64,000 nucleotides of DNA from Rhizobium sp. SG_E_25_P2 (GTDB taxonomy: Bacteria > Pseudomonadota > Alphaproteobacteria > Rhizobiales > Rhizobiaceae): contig NZ_JARXVM010000005.1 in NCBI RefSeq assembly GCF_029892285.1, forward strand, positions 1-64,000. The letters are read 5' to 3'. The notes under the pieces were generated by a model. It was not told the DNA's origin, made no database searches, and saw nothing but the letters and a program-made list of their open reading frames with translations. Positions 56,199 to 64,000 of this stretch are shown here, one piece after another. Every line of letters begins with the position of its first letter. The first letter of the stretch is position 1. The position numbers were made by a program, and so were the translations under genes.

Positions 56199-56587
56199 TG
56201 TCTATCGCTGAAAAAATCAAAGTCCTTATTGTCGATGATCAGGTAACGAGCCGCTTGCTTCTTAGTGACGCTTTGACCCAGCTCGGGTTCAAGCAAATTA
56301 CAGCAGCCGGCGACGGGCAACAGGGCGCACAGATCATGGCCCAACAGCCTCACCATCTGGTCATCTCGGACTTCAACATGCCGAAAATGGATGGCCTGGG
56401 ACTTCTTCAGGCCGTTCGATCGAACCCGGCCACGAAGAAAGCCGCCTTCATCATTCTGACTGCTCAGGGCGACCGCGCGCTCGTCCAGAAAGCGGCGCAG
56501 ATGGGGGCCAACAATGTCTTGGCCAAACCTTTCACCATCGAAAAAATGAAAGCGGCTATTGAAGCCGTGTTCGGATCCCTCAAATGA
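56198..56587 (+). CDS. cheY2: Chemotaxis response regulator CheY2
   Basis: A 129-residue receiver: [20 protein letters not shown], phosphorylated Asp in [35 protein letters not shown] and [12 protein letters not shown]. By position between cheB and cheD it equals rhizobial CheY2, the regulator that acts on the flagellar motor. The start shares one base with the cheB stop; cheD overlaps its end by four. Confidence 0.92.
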   Translation: MSIAEKIKVLIVDDQVTSRLLLSDALTQLGFKQITAAGDGQQGAQIMAQQPHHLVISDFNMPKMDGLGLLQAVRSNPATKKAAFIILTAQGDRALVQKAAQMGANNVLAKPFTIEKMKAAIEAVFGSLK

Positions 56588-57132
56588 GCGATGGCTTCAA
56601 ACGTGTCCATGTAATCCAAGGCGAGTGGAAAGTCTCGCGCGACCCGGATGTGGTCCTTTCAACGGTGCTCGGCTCCTGCGTGGCGGCATGTCTTCGCGAC
56701 CCGGTGAACGGTGTTGGCGGGATGAACCACTTTCTCCTGCCCGGATCCGCAGAAGCCATGGCGCAGGGCGGTGACGTGTCGCGCTACGGCGTCCATCTGA
56801 TGGAGCTTCTGATCAACGGGTTGCTCAAGCAGGGCGCTCGCCGCGACCGGCTCGAGGCCAAAATCTTCGGTGGAGCAAAGACCATCGCGACATTTTCGAA
56901 TGTCGGCCAGCAGAACGCAGAATTCGCGATGCGCTTCCTCAAAGACGAAGGCATCAAGATGGTAGGGGCCTCCACCGGCGGCGACGCCGGCCGCAAGCTC
57001 GAATTCTGGCCGGTATCTGGCCGGGCCCGTCAATACGCCCTCACCGGCGCTGAAACACAGCGGACCGTCCAGCTCGAAACGCGCCCAGTGCCCGTGCCGA
57101 AGCCAGCCGAGTCGTCGATCGAGTTTTTCTGA
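56584..57132 (+). CDS. cheD: Chemoreceptor glutamine deamidase CheD
   Basis: A 182-residue protein. The active-site Cys and Thr are in [18 protein letters not shown] and the His in [13 protein letters not shown]; further family marks are [20 protein letters not shown] and [20 protein letters not shown]. It deamidates receptor glutamines and may bind CheY-type or CheC-type partners. Its start overlaps cheY2 by ATGA; cheT follows after 17 bases. Confidence 0.95.
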   Translation: MSDGFKRVHVIQGEWKVSRDPDVVLSTVLGSCVAACLRDPVNGVGGMNHFLLPGSAEAMAQGGDVSRYGVHLMELLINGLLKQGARRDRLEAKIFGGAKTIATFSNVGQQNAEFAMRFLKDEGIKMVGASTGGDAGRKLEFWPVSGRARQYALTGAETQRTVQLETRPVPVPKPAESSIEFF

Positions 57133-57149
57133 TCTGGAAGGGTCACGCC

Positions 57150-57539
57150 ATGCATTCGAGTGTAGTATCGCATACGGTTCCGACAGAAGAGTCGCTGCCA
57201 GAAATTCTGATGCGGGTGGTCTCTGAACTGCACGACGTCGCCTATCTCATCGAGCGGATCGAACCCTTCCTGACCAATTCGAACGGCGTTGATTTCATGG
57301 ACGCCGCCGATCGTATGATGGTTCTTCAGGGTATTGACCTTGCGGTTCAGAAAACCCGCGGTCTCGCCGAATTCATCGATACCGTAACGGCTTCGATTCC
57401 GGAGGAAATGCTGATCGACATCACGACCGCCTTGAGCCTTGTCAAGCTGGCGGAAATGCAACGCGCGCTTTCCGGCGGAACGCGCCGCGGACATTCGCAG
57501 CCGATCATCAAGACTGCTGGAGATTGTGATCTGTTCTGA
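57150..57539 (+). CDS. cheT: CheT-like chemotaxis protein
   Basis: A 129-residue, mostly helical protein behind a GGAAGGG ribosome site. It sits between cheD and fliF, exactly where rhizobial che operons carry cheT. The sequence LQGIDLAVQKTRGLAEFID contains a D-x-x-x-Q pattern like the catalytic motif of CheZ phosphatases. It may therefore help end CheY signalling; in rhizobia CheT is also linked to adaptation through CheR. Assignment is by synteny, size and this motif. The C-terminal tail is polar and probably disordered. Confidence 0.75.
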   Translation: MHSSVVSHTVPTEESLPEILMRVVSELHDVAYLIERIEPFLTNSNGVDFMDAADRMMVLQGIDLAVQKTRGLAEFIDTVTASIPEEMLIDITTALSLVKLAEMQRALSGGTRRGHSQPIIKTAGDCDLF

Positions 57540-57697
57540 CGTCGCCACGGCGATGACCGGGCAGATTGACCGGAAATAGAGCGCCGCAACGGGAAGTCGA
57601 GGCCCGACGGGCAACATCCTCGCGCAAGTTTGAAGCCGTAGAGTGACAGCAAGGAATGATACCTTGACCTCGTGGCGCTTAACTTCGCGGGAACAGA

Positions 57698-59407
57698 ATG
57701 AATCTGTTGAATCAGCTTACGGCTATACTCAAAAACCTGACATCGCTGGGCGCGACCAAGCTGGTTGCCCTCGGAGCGATCTTCGGGTTGACCCTCCTGG
57801 CGATTCTTGTCGGCAGCTACTACGTCAACAAACCTGGGTATGAGACCCTGTATGTTGGCCTGGACGCTTCCGATCTCAATCAAGTGGGAATCGCGCTCGC
57901 CGAAGGCGGGCTCGACTATCAGGTCGGAACAGACGGCGGCTCCATCGCGGTGCCTGTCGGCCAGACGGGAAAATCGAGACTTTTCCTGGCTGAGCGCGGA
58001 CTTCCGAATTCGGCCAATGCCGGCTACGAATTGTTCGACAATGTCGGTTCGCTCGGCCTTACATCCTTTATGCAGGAAGTCACGCGGGTGAGGGCGCTCG
58101 AAGGCGAAATCGGCCGCACCATCCAGACCATCAACGGCATCAACGCCGCGCGCGTTCACATCGTGATGGCTGATCGCGGATCTTTCCGCCAGACGGAACA
58201 GAAACCGACCGCCTCCGTGATGATCAGAGCTTCCGAACAGGTCGGTCGCCAGGCTGCGGCGTCCATCCGGCATCTGGTGGCGTCCGCTGTGCCAGGCCTC
58301 AATGTCGACGACGTCACCATTCTCGACTCGGCCGGCCAGTTGCTCGCCTCTGGCGACGATCCGTCCAGCAGTTCGCTCAACCGGTCTCTCGGAATCCTTC
58401 AGAACGTCCAACAGGAAATCGAGAGCAAGATCGACAATGCGCTCGCCCCCTTCCTGGGCATGGACAACTTCCGCGCATCTGTGACCGCGAAGCTCAATAC
58501 CGACGCGCAACAGATCCAGGAAACCATTTTCGACCCCGAATCAAAGGTCGAGCGGTCTGTACGTGTGACCAAGGAAGACCAGAAATCTGAACAGGTTTCC
58601 CAGGAACAGGCGACCACGGTCGAGCAGAATGTTCCCCAGGGCAATGAGAGCGCTGGGACAGGTCCGAAGTCTTCAGACCAAGCCAACAAAAAAGAAGAAC
58701 AGACAAACTACGAAATCAATCAGAAAACCGTCGCGACGGTGCGCAACGGCTATACGATCGACAAGCTGTCGATCGCCGTCGTCGTCAATCGCGGCCGAAT
58801 CGCCAAACTCGCCGGCGAGCCTTTCGATCAGGCCAAGTTCGACAGTATTGTCGCGGAAATGCAGAAGATCGTAACTTCCGCCGCCGGGATCGATGCTCAG
58901 CGTGGCGACATCATCAATGTTTCGGCGATCGATTTTCTCGACAATCAGCTCCTGAACGAGGCTGCCTCTTCGGATTCCTTCGCCGATATCTTCATGCGCA
59001 ACATGGGCACGATGATCAACGCGCTGGCCTTTGTCGCCGTTGCTTTCCTGATCGTCTGGCTTGGCTTCCGTCCTTTGATCAAGGCGATTGGTGGTCCCGA
59101 ACTCGGTGCGGCTGCACTCGGAGCTCCAGGATCCGTGCCGCTCGGCGAAAGCGCCGGCCTGGAACTGCCGGACTTCTCTCCGCCGACAGTCGGCGGTCCA
59201 GGGGCCACGCTCATGGACGGCTTTGGTTCGGACTTCGGCTTCGACTCAACCGACGACATCCTCAACCCGAGCGAAGACGATGGCTCCGGCCTCGCCAAGC
59301 GGGTCAAGGAAGGTCCGGAACGCCGACTCGGCCGTATGGTGGAAATCAGCGAAGAAAGAGCAGCCAAAATTCTTCGCAAATGGGCGCTTCCCGAACAAGC
59401 AGCCTAG
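57698..59407 (+). CDS. fliF: Flagellar MS-ring protein FliF
   Basis: A 569-residue inner-membrane protein. The first helix (LVALGAIFGLTLLAILVGSY) leads to the ring-building motifs (GLDASDLNQVGIALAEGGLD, LTSFMQEVTRVRALEGEIGR, INGINAARVHIVMADRG). After a Gln/Glu-rich stretch the second helix is at INALAFVAVAFLIVWLGFRP. The cytoplasmic tail, VKEGPERRLGRMVEISEERA, followed by AKILRKW, binds FliG. It makes the base of the flagellum. It is the last gene before an intrinsic terminator and probably shares the che operon transcript, though 158 bases precede it. Confidence 0.96.
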   Translation: MNLLNQLTAILKNLTSLGATKLVALGAIFGLTLLAILVGSYYVNKPGYETLYVGLDASDLNQVGIALAEGGLDYQVGTDGGSIAVPVGQTGKSRLFLAERGLPNSANAGYELFDNVGSLGLTSFMQEVTRVRALEGEIGRTIQTINGINAARVHIVMADRGSFRQTEQKPTASVMIRASEQVGRQAAASIRHLVASAVPGLNVDDVTILDSAGQLLASGDDPSSSSLNRSLGILQNVQQEIESKIDNALAPFLGMDNFRASVTAKLNTDAQQIQETIFDPESKVERSVRVTKEDQKSEQVSQEQATTVEQNVPQGNESAGTGPKSSDQANKKEEQTNYEINQKTVATVRNGYTIDKLSIAVVVNRGRIAKLAGEPFDQAKFDSIVAEMQKIVTSAAGIDAQRGDIINVSAIDFLDNQLLNEAASSDSFADIFMRNMGTMINALAFVAVAFLIVWLGFRPLIKAIGGPELGAAALGAPGSVPLGESAGLELPDFSPPTVGGPGATLMDGFGSDFGFDSTDDILNPSEDDGSGLAKRVKEGPERRLGRMVEISEERAAKILRKWALPEQAA

Positions 59408-59428
59408 CCGACAAGATCAAAAACCAAC

Positions 59429-59458
59429 AACGCCGGCCCCGCGCCGGCGTTTTTCTGT
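59429..59458 (+). terminator. Intrinsic terminator after fliF
   Basis: A perfect nine-pair stem (59429-59437 with 59443-59451), loop CCCGC, and a T-rich tail. It lies 22 bases past the fliF stop and closes the che-fliF operon. Confidence 0.9.
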
Positions 59459-59634
59459 TCGTAGACGGGCATGTTCACGTCGAAAATCAGGGGGCTACTT
59501 GAGTTAAAGGATTAAAAAATTGTATTCGATGTCGAATCAGTTTCACCATGAAAGTGTTCGGATCTATCGTGATGACGACATTGAACAGGCTTCCGCGAGA
59601 TTTACGGACTCGCGGCAAATGACCGGGTGGTGAA

Positions 59635-60375
59635 GTGACCGCTAAAAGCGACAGCGGATCGAAAACGGAAGGGTCGGGCTCACCGAGAGCCCAGGTTCAC
59701 GGTACGATCAGCGCGGACCAGATGTTGGACCGCTTGAACAAGAGCGTCTCTGCTCAGGATGTCGCTGCTGCGGTCATTGCGCTCTCGGATTACGTCGGCG
59801 CGGATGGCTACCTGCTGGCGCGACATGAGTTGAACAGCGAAGCGGGCCTGGACAATGTCATTTCTTCCAACTGGCCGTTCGATCTTGTGCGCAACAAGGG
59901 GAGGGAATTGCTCGCGCGTTTGTCGCGGAGCACGGAACTCGAAAAATGCCTGTCCGTGCTTAATCCCGCATTTTCGTTGCTGGTCGATGATCAGAACACG
60001 GTCGGCGACCCTGGACGAGAATATTGCACGATCATCTTCAATGCCGGACGGACCCGGTATTGCCTGATGTTTATCTGCCCCCAGGATGTGATCCTGTCAC
60101 AACAGCGATTGCGTGAAACGGGGTTGTTGGCGGGATATCTGGCCAGCCTGTTGTTCCGTGATGCGGTGCGAAGCGTAAGGGACATGGACCTGACGGATCG
60201 TGAGCTCGAATGCCTTTATTGGATCGCTGAGGGCAAGACGAGCGACGAGATCGCCACCATCATCGGCATTTCCAAAAACACAATCAACAATTACATCACC
60301 AGCGTCATGCGCAAGACCGCCACTCGAACGCGATCGGAGGCAATCGCTTATGCGGTGCGGCACAATCTGGTTTGA
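59635..60375 (+). CDS. visN: LuxR-type flagellar master regulator VisN
   Basis: A 246-residue regulator with an autoinducer-binding-like N-terminal domain and a C-terminal LuxR helix-turn-helix: DMDLTDRELECLYWIAEGKT, SDEIATIIGISKNTINNYIT. It begins at GTG 59635. Together with VisR, encoded 12 bases downstream, it fits the rhizobial pair that forms a heterodimer and switches on flagellar and chemotaxis genes through Rem. The position after fliF is the same as in rhizobia. No ligand is known for these domains. Confidence 0.9.
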   Translation: MTAKSDSGSKTEGSGSPRAQVHGTISADQMLDRLNKSVSAQDVAAAVIALSDYVGADGYLLARHELNSEAGLDNVISSNWPFDLVRNKGRELLARLSRSTELEKCLSVLNPAFSLLVDDQNTVGDPGREYCTIIFNAGRTRYCLMFICPQDVILSQQRLRETGLLAGYLASLLFRDAVRSVRDMDLTDRELECLYWIAEGKTSDEIATIIGISKNTINNYITSVMRKTATRTRSEAIAYAVRHNLV

Positions 60376-60387
60376 GGAGCGTCTCCC

Positions 60388-61119
60388 TTGAAGGATGGCA
60401 AGACAGGCATGGACGGCGGCTCGAAGCGAAACATTCGCTCGCTTAGCCGTTCTGATTTTTTTCCGAGGTTGGTGTCGATGCAACGCACGGCTCATGCGCG
60501 GAATTTCGCCGTCTTCAAGACAAACAATTCAGGATTGCCAAGCAAGCGTAAGCTGGCCTGCATTCTCGACAATTTCCAATCGGACAACCAGATCGCCGCA
60601 TCCGCGATCCTGGAGCACTACAGCCAGGTTTTCCTCGATCACCTCGAAACATCCTCGCTGCCACTGCTGTGGAATGGTTTGGGTGAAGCTCAAACGGCTG
60701 AGACGCCAGATTTCACCGGCTTCGTCAGCCGGATCAAACAGCGAAGTCTGCCAGTTTGTGGGATAGCCTTTCCGGTTCGCCTCGGCTCGATGGGCAACGG
60801 TTATATCGTGTTTTCCGCCAACTATCTCGATCTCGCCTGGGAGACGATTCTCGATCTGCACGCCAAGTCGCATCAACTGATGATGGATCTCCTGACGCTC
60901 GACGAGCGTCGTTCGGCGCCGGACGAAGTCTTATCCAGTCGCGAAATCGCCTGTCTCCAACTGGCTGGCGATGGTTTGGTGAGTGAAGAGATCGCCGTTC
61001 AACTCGGCCTGTCCGTTCATACGGTCAATGCGTATCTGTCTTCGGCCACTGTTAAGCTCGATTCGGTCAACCGTATCCAGGCGATCGCCAAGGCCATACG
61101 CCTTGGCTACATCGCCTGA
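60388..61119 (+). CDS. visR: LuxR-type flagellar master regulator VisR
   Basis: A 243-residue partner of VisN with the same domain order. The helix-turn-helix is VLSSREIACLQLAGDGLVSE, EIAVQLGLSVHTVNAYLSSA. TTG 60388 is the likely start because GAGGAG lies upstream; ATG 60409 is possible but its ribosome site is worse. It is co-transcribed with visN (12-base gap) and convergent with the unknown gene at 61138. A rare TTG start may set a lower level than VisN. Confidence 0.9.
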   Translation: MKDGKTGMDGGSKRNIRSLSRSDFFPRLVSMQRTAHARNFAVFKTNNSGLPSKRKLACILDNFQSDNQIAASAILEHYSQVFLDHLETSSLPLLWNGLGEAQTAETPDFTGFVSRIKQRSLPVCGIAFPVRLGSMGNGYIVFSANYLDLAWETILDLHAKSHQLMMDLLTLDERRSAPDEVLSSREIACLQLAGDGLVSEEIAVQLGLSVHTVNAYLSSATVKLDSVNRIQAIAKAIRLGYIA

Positions 61120-61137
61120 ATTTTCACGGATGTCAGT

Positions 61138-61599
61138 TTATTGAAGCGAGCCGGAGGCATGGGCATCGAACGCCTGCATCTTGGGCGTGATGAACCGGGC
61201 GCGGGCCAAGCTTTCGGCGAGCAGGGCGGTATCGTGACCCGGATTTTCATTCGGTTCATGAAAGGCGATGTGGTTGATCTCTATTCCCGCCAATTCGTCC
61301 GTCAGTGAAAGCTGGGCGTAAACGGTCACCGCGTCGGCCATGATTTCAAGGTCGAGCGAGATCTGCGGCAACTTGTTCCAGTCCATTTCATAATTGCCGC
61401 CTATGCCGAAGCGGATCGTGCCCGGCAGGAAATACAGCTCTGCTGCAGAGTTCACGAGATCCGCGATATTGCCCCAGCGCTCATAGCGCAGGAGCGAAAC
61501 GAGGTCTGCGGCGTCAATGAGCCTGAGTTCTGTCGCAACGGGACGCAACGCCTCGGCCACGATTTTCTCGTGTTCGATGGAGAAAGGGCTTTTTTTCAT
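61138..61599 (-). CDS. Conserved unknown protein of the flagellar cluster
   Basis: A 153-residue soluble protein encoded just after flhB on the same strand, with five bases between, so it is surely co-transcribed. It contains RLIDAADLVSLLRYERWGNI, AELYFLPGTIRFGIGGNYEM and DLEIMADAVTVYAQLSLTDE. No signal peptide or membrane segment is seen. A similar small unknown gene lies between visR and flhB in rhizobial flagellar clusters, so this is a conserved neighbour rather than an intruder. Function unknown; a link to flagellar assembly is inferred from position only. Confidence 0.75.
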   Translation of the reverse strand: MKKSPFSIEHEKIVAEALRPVATELRLIDAADLVSLLRYERWGNIADLVNSAAELYFLPGTIRFGIGGNYEMDWNKLPQISLDLEIMADAVTVYAQLSLTDELAGIEINHIAFHEPNENPGHDTALLAESLARARFITPKMQAFDAHASGSLQ

Positions 61600-61604
61600 C
61601 GTTT

Positions 61605-62687
61605 TCAGTGAACCCGTCTGGCTTTATTCTTGGACGCATAAATGCGTTGTATCAGTTCGGCGACGGCCTTGTAGAAGACCGGCGGGATGACACTATCCAC
61701 CGAGACTTGCGCAAACATGGAGCGAGCTAGAGGTGGGTCCTCGAACACTGGGACGCCGTTTTCCTCGGCGACCTGGCGGATTTTAAGGGCGATGAGGTCA
61801 GTTCCCTTGGCCACCACAACCGGAGCCGCATCTTCGTTGCGCACATAACGCAGGGCGACGGCATAGTGTGTCGGGTTGGCGATGACGAGCGTGGCGCGCG
61901 GCACGGAATTGATCATTCGCTTGCGGGCGAGATCTCTGGCGAAAGAGCGTTGGCGCTGCTTCACCATCGGATCGCCATCCGTCTGCTTTCGCTCTTCCTT
62001 GATTTCCTCCTTCGTCATCTTGAGCTCTTCATACCAATGATGATGAGTCCAGAAATAGTCCGCGATGGCGATGATTGCCGCGGCGAATAGGATGATGACG
62101 AGGATCGTCCGCACATCCGACGACAGCCGCTTGAGCAGAAAGTCGGGGTCCGCATACATCGCGTCGAGTGATTTGAAATATTCCGATCGCAGGCTCAAGC
62201 CCACGACCATCCCCACGACCAGGATCTTGATCAGGGATTTTCCGAACTCCACCATGCCCGGCATGCCGAACAGACGGCCAAACCCGGCGGCGGGATTGAG
62301 CCGCGAGAATTTGGGCGCGATTCGCTCGAGCACGGGGGTTGGAAGATTCTGGAGAATCGAGGCGGCAATGCCGAAAGTCGCCATCAGGATGAAGGCTGGC
62401 GTGACGATCGCAGCCGATTCCCAGAAGACGCGGCCGAACAGGGCCACGATATCGGTCCCGGTTTCGAATCGCCATTGCTCGGGCTTCTCAAACACGCCTC
62501 TTAGCGTATCCCAGAGTTGGGCCACGCCGCTCGGCAGAAAAAACACGAAGTAGACATAGATGCCGAGCGTGGAGGCGAACACCGTAATTTCGCGGGAGAA
62601 GGGCACGTTGCCCTTGTCCGCAGCTTCGCTATAGCGCTTTTGAGTCGGTGCTTCTGTCTTGCTGTCCTTGTCCGCGCTCTCGGCCAT
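61605..62687 (-). CDS. flhB: Flagellar export-gate protein FlhB
   Basis: A 360-residue inner-membrane protein of the flagellar type III export gate. Four membrane segments lie in residues 35-210 ([37 protein letters not shown]). The cytoplasmic domain carries the self-cleavage site NPTHYAVAL at residues 271-279, cut between Asn271 and Pro272. The C-terminus has [20 protein letters not shown]. Cleavage switches export from hook to filament proteins. It is 15 bases downstream of fliG and followed by the unknown protein gene. Confidence 0.96.
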   Translation of the reverse strand: MAESADKDSKTEAPTQKRYSEAADKGNVPFSREITVFASTLGIYVYFVFFLPSGVAQLWDTLRGVFEKPEQWRFETGTDIVALFGRVFWESAAIVTPAFILMATFGIAASILQNLPTPVLERIAPKFSRLNPAAGFGRLFGMPGMVEFGKSLIKILVVGMVVGLSLRSEYFKSLDAMYADPDFLLKRLSSDVRTILVIILFAAAIIAIADYFWTHHHWYEELKMTKEEIKEERKQTDGDPMVKQRQRSFARDLARKRMINSVPRATLVIANPTHYAVALRYVRNEDAAPVVVAKGTDLIALKIRQVAEENGVPVFEDPPLARSMFAQVSVDSVIPPVFYKAVAELIQRIYASKNKARRVH

Positions 62688-62702
62688 GCCCGTTTACCTC
62701 CG

Positions 62703-63737
62703 TCAGGCCGCTTCGACCGCGCCTCCGGATTCCTTGAGCTGGATCTGGCCGTTGGCAGCGAGTCGAATCGCTTCCTGGGCGATGGACCGGCGGGCAATGG
62801 CTATCGTGCGCGGATTCGCAGTTGTGTCGGGCGCTCCGAGATCCGATTCGATCATGCGGCGCTGGCGCGCGCCGATCGAGGAAAGCACGGCTTCGCGGAT
62901 ATCCATCGACGCTCCCCGCAACGCCATGGTGATGACGTCGCCGGCAATGTCGTTGAACAGCATGACGCGGCTGCGCTGCGGCATGACGAGCAGATCCTCG
63001 AACAGGAAGATCTTCGGACGGACTTTCTTGGCGGCTTCCTGGCTGATCGCCTCGAGCGAATCGAGCAGGTTTTCGACCTGATTCTTCTCGAGTTCGTTCA
63101 TCAGTTCGGCCACCTTCATCGTGCCCGGCGCGTTGCGCTCGGCATTGAGGTCGCGAATGATATCCTGAACGCGGCTTTCGATGACCTGAACCGCCTTGGG
63201 GTTCACGTCCTTGAGGTTGACCGTACGGTTGAGAATATCGGCGCGGCGTGTTTCCGGCATCTCCAGAAGCACCTTGGCGCCGGCCGAAGACGGCATCATC
63301 GACATGATGTAGGCGATGGTCTGCGGATGTTCGTTGATCAGATATTTGGCGACGAAAGCGGGTTCGGCGCTTTCCAGCTGTTCCCAGATCGTCGTCTCAT
63401 AGGCCTGGAAGGCGGCGCGCCGGCCCAACAGTCCATCGACTTCGTCCGGCGTCAGACCTTCCTCGAGAATGCCCTCGATCGCCTTGGCGTTGTCCATGAG
63501 GCCCGCGCCTTCGGTGAACAGATCCTCGAATTCGTTGACGAGGTCTATCAATTCGTTCGGCGGGATCTGGCGCAGTCTCTGGGCGGAATGGATGATGACC
63601 TGCAATTCGGCCTGGGTAAAATATTTAAGTAATTTTCCTGCGACCTGCCTGCCCATGGCAAGCAGCACAGCCGCCGCCTTTTCGGGCGGTGACAGCGTGC
63701 TCGCTGAGGTGGTCTCAAAACTGTCGAAGTCGAACAT
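62703..63737 (-). CDS. fliG: Flagellar motor switch protein FliG
   Basis: A 344-residue cytoplasmic rotor protein. N-terminal marks are LSPPEKAAAVLLAMGRQVAG; the middle has the EHPQ motif (YLINEHPQTIAYIMSMMP), and the C-terminal domain that meets the stator has LFNDIAGDVITMALRGASMD and SSIGARQRRMIESDLGA. It links the FliF ring to FliM and FliN and takes part in torque and reversal. It is followed by flhB and preceded by fliN on the same strand. Confidence 0.96.
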   Translation of the reverse strand: MFDFDSFETTSASTLSPPEKAAAVLLAMGRQVAGKLLKYFTQAELQVIIHSAQRLRQIPPNELIDLVNEFEDLFTEGAGLMDNAKAIEGILEEGLTPDEVDGLLGRRAAFQAYETTIWEQLESAEPAFVAKYLINEHPQTIAYIMSMMPSSAGAKVLLEMPETRRADILNRTVNLKDVNPKAVQVIESRVQDIIRDLNAERNAPGTMKVAELMNELEKNQVENLLDSLEAISQEAAKKVRPKIFLFEDLLVMPQRSRVMLFNDIAGDVITMALRGASMDIREAVLSSIGARQRRMIESDLGAPDTTANPRTIAIARRSIAQEAIRLAANGQIQLKESGGAVEAA

Positions 63738-63781
63738 ATCGACGCTCCCCCGGAATCATTCCGGTTTGTAACTCTGATACT

Positions 63782-64000
63782 CTAAGACTTGCCGCTCGAC
63801 TTAACTTCCAACAGTTTGATGCCGAAACGGGTTTCATCATTCTCCATAATGGTGATTTCACCACGACCGATGAGCCTTCCATTGACGATCAGATCGACCG
63901 GTTCGCCAATTTTCCGATCTAGAGCGATAATGGCCCCTTCGGTCAGATTCATCAAGCCGGAAACCTGCATTTTGCTAGTTCCTAGAATGATTTGAACATC
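63782..64000 (-). CDS. fliN: Flagellar motor switch protein FliN, C-terminal part (runs off the right edge)
   Basis: The frame is open at base 64000; 72 residues are visible. They match the C-terminal surface-presentation domain of Fli[61 protein letters not shown]. An internal ATG at 63970 is not the start, since family similarity continues before it. FliN forms the bottom of the switch ring together with FliM. It lies 44 bases before fliG on the same strand. Confidence 0.93.
   Translation of the reverse strand, partial: DVQIILGTSKMQVSGLMNLTEGAIIALDRKIGEPVDLIVNGRLIGRGEITIMENDETRFGIKLLEVKSSGKS

Overview
The window looks like a chromosomal segment of an alphaproteobacterium of the order Hyphomicrobiales (Rhizobiales). 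The evidence is a rhizobial-type chemotaxis operon (soluble receptor, cheS, cheY1, cheA, cheW, cheR, cheB, cheY2, cheD, cheT) followed by fliF, visN, visR, flhB, fliG and fliN, together with a complete NepR-EcfG-PhyR general stress response locus. I do not assign a genus.

Layout. 1-9.1 kb is an accessory block: the start of a serine recombinase running off the left edge, a flagellin gene isolated from the other motility genes, then an element with an HUH-type replication protein, a TGT-fold (DpdA-like) base-exchange enzyme, two large proteins I do not recognise, small orphan proteins and a short tyrosine recombinase. 9.4-20.6 kb makes surface polysaccharide: the four dTDP-L-rhamnose genes (rfbC, B, D, A), two glycosyltransferases, a pyruvyl-transferase-like protein, a GSCFA-domain protein and an exported unknown. 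The part after rfbA is visibly richer in A+T. 21.3-26.0 kb is a branched-chain-amino-acid-type ABC importer. 26.0-28.9 kb holds a polytopic membrane protein, a MarR regulator and small unknowns. 29.2-34.1 kb is a HlyD/RbbA/YhhJ-type ABC exporter.

34.2-48.6 kb is dominated by stress and signalling genes: a sulfite-oxidase-like enzyme, an SH3 protein, a CHASE-PAS-GGDEF-EAL protein, a three-gene histidine kinase/receiver operon, ecfG and nepR, a sugar dehydrogenase, DUF883 and membrane proteins, phyR, an HWE-type kinase, a Crp-family regulator and a degenerate receiver. Several of these have an upstream GGAAC-N16-C(G/A)TT sequence, the EcfG promoter form, always with a 16-base spacer. One perfect copy at 43905 drives no protein gene. 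It is followed within about 140 bases by three hairpins with C-rich loops, the last a clear intrinsic terminator, so I read it as a stress-induced anti-Shine-Dalgarno small RNA. This is the most interesting unlabelled item in the window.

49.1-64 kb is the chemotaxis and flagellar block: a protoglobin-coupled soluble receptor feeds CheA/CheS/CheY1/CheY2, a tightly overlapping operon continues to fliF and ends at an intrinsic terminator, then visN-visR encode the LuxR-type flagellar master regulators, and flhB, fliG and a truncated fliN run on the opposite strand off the right edge.
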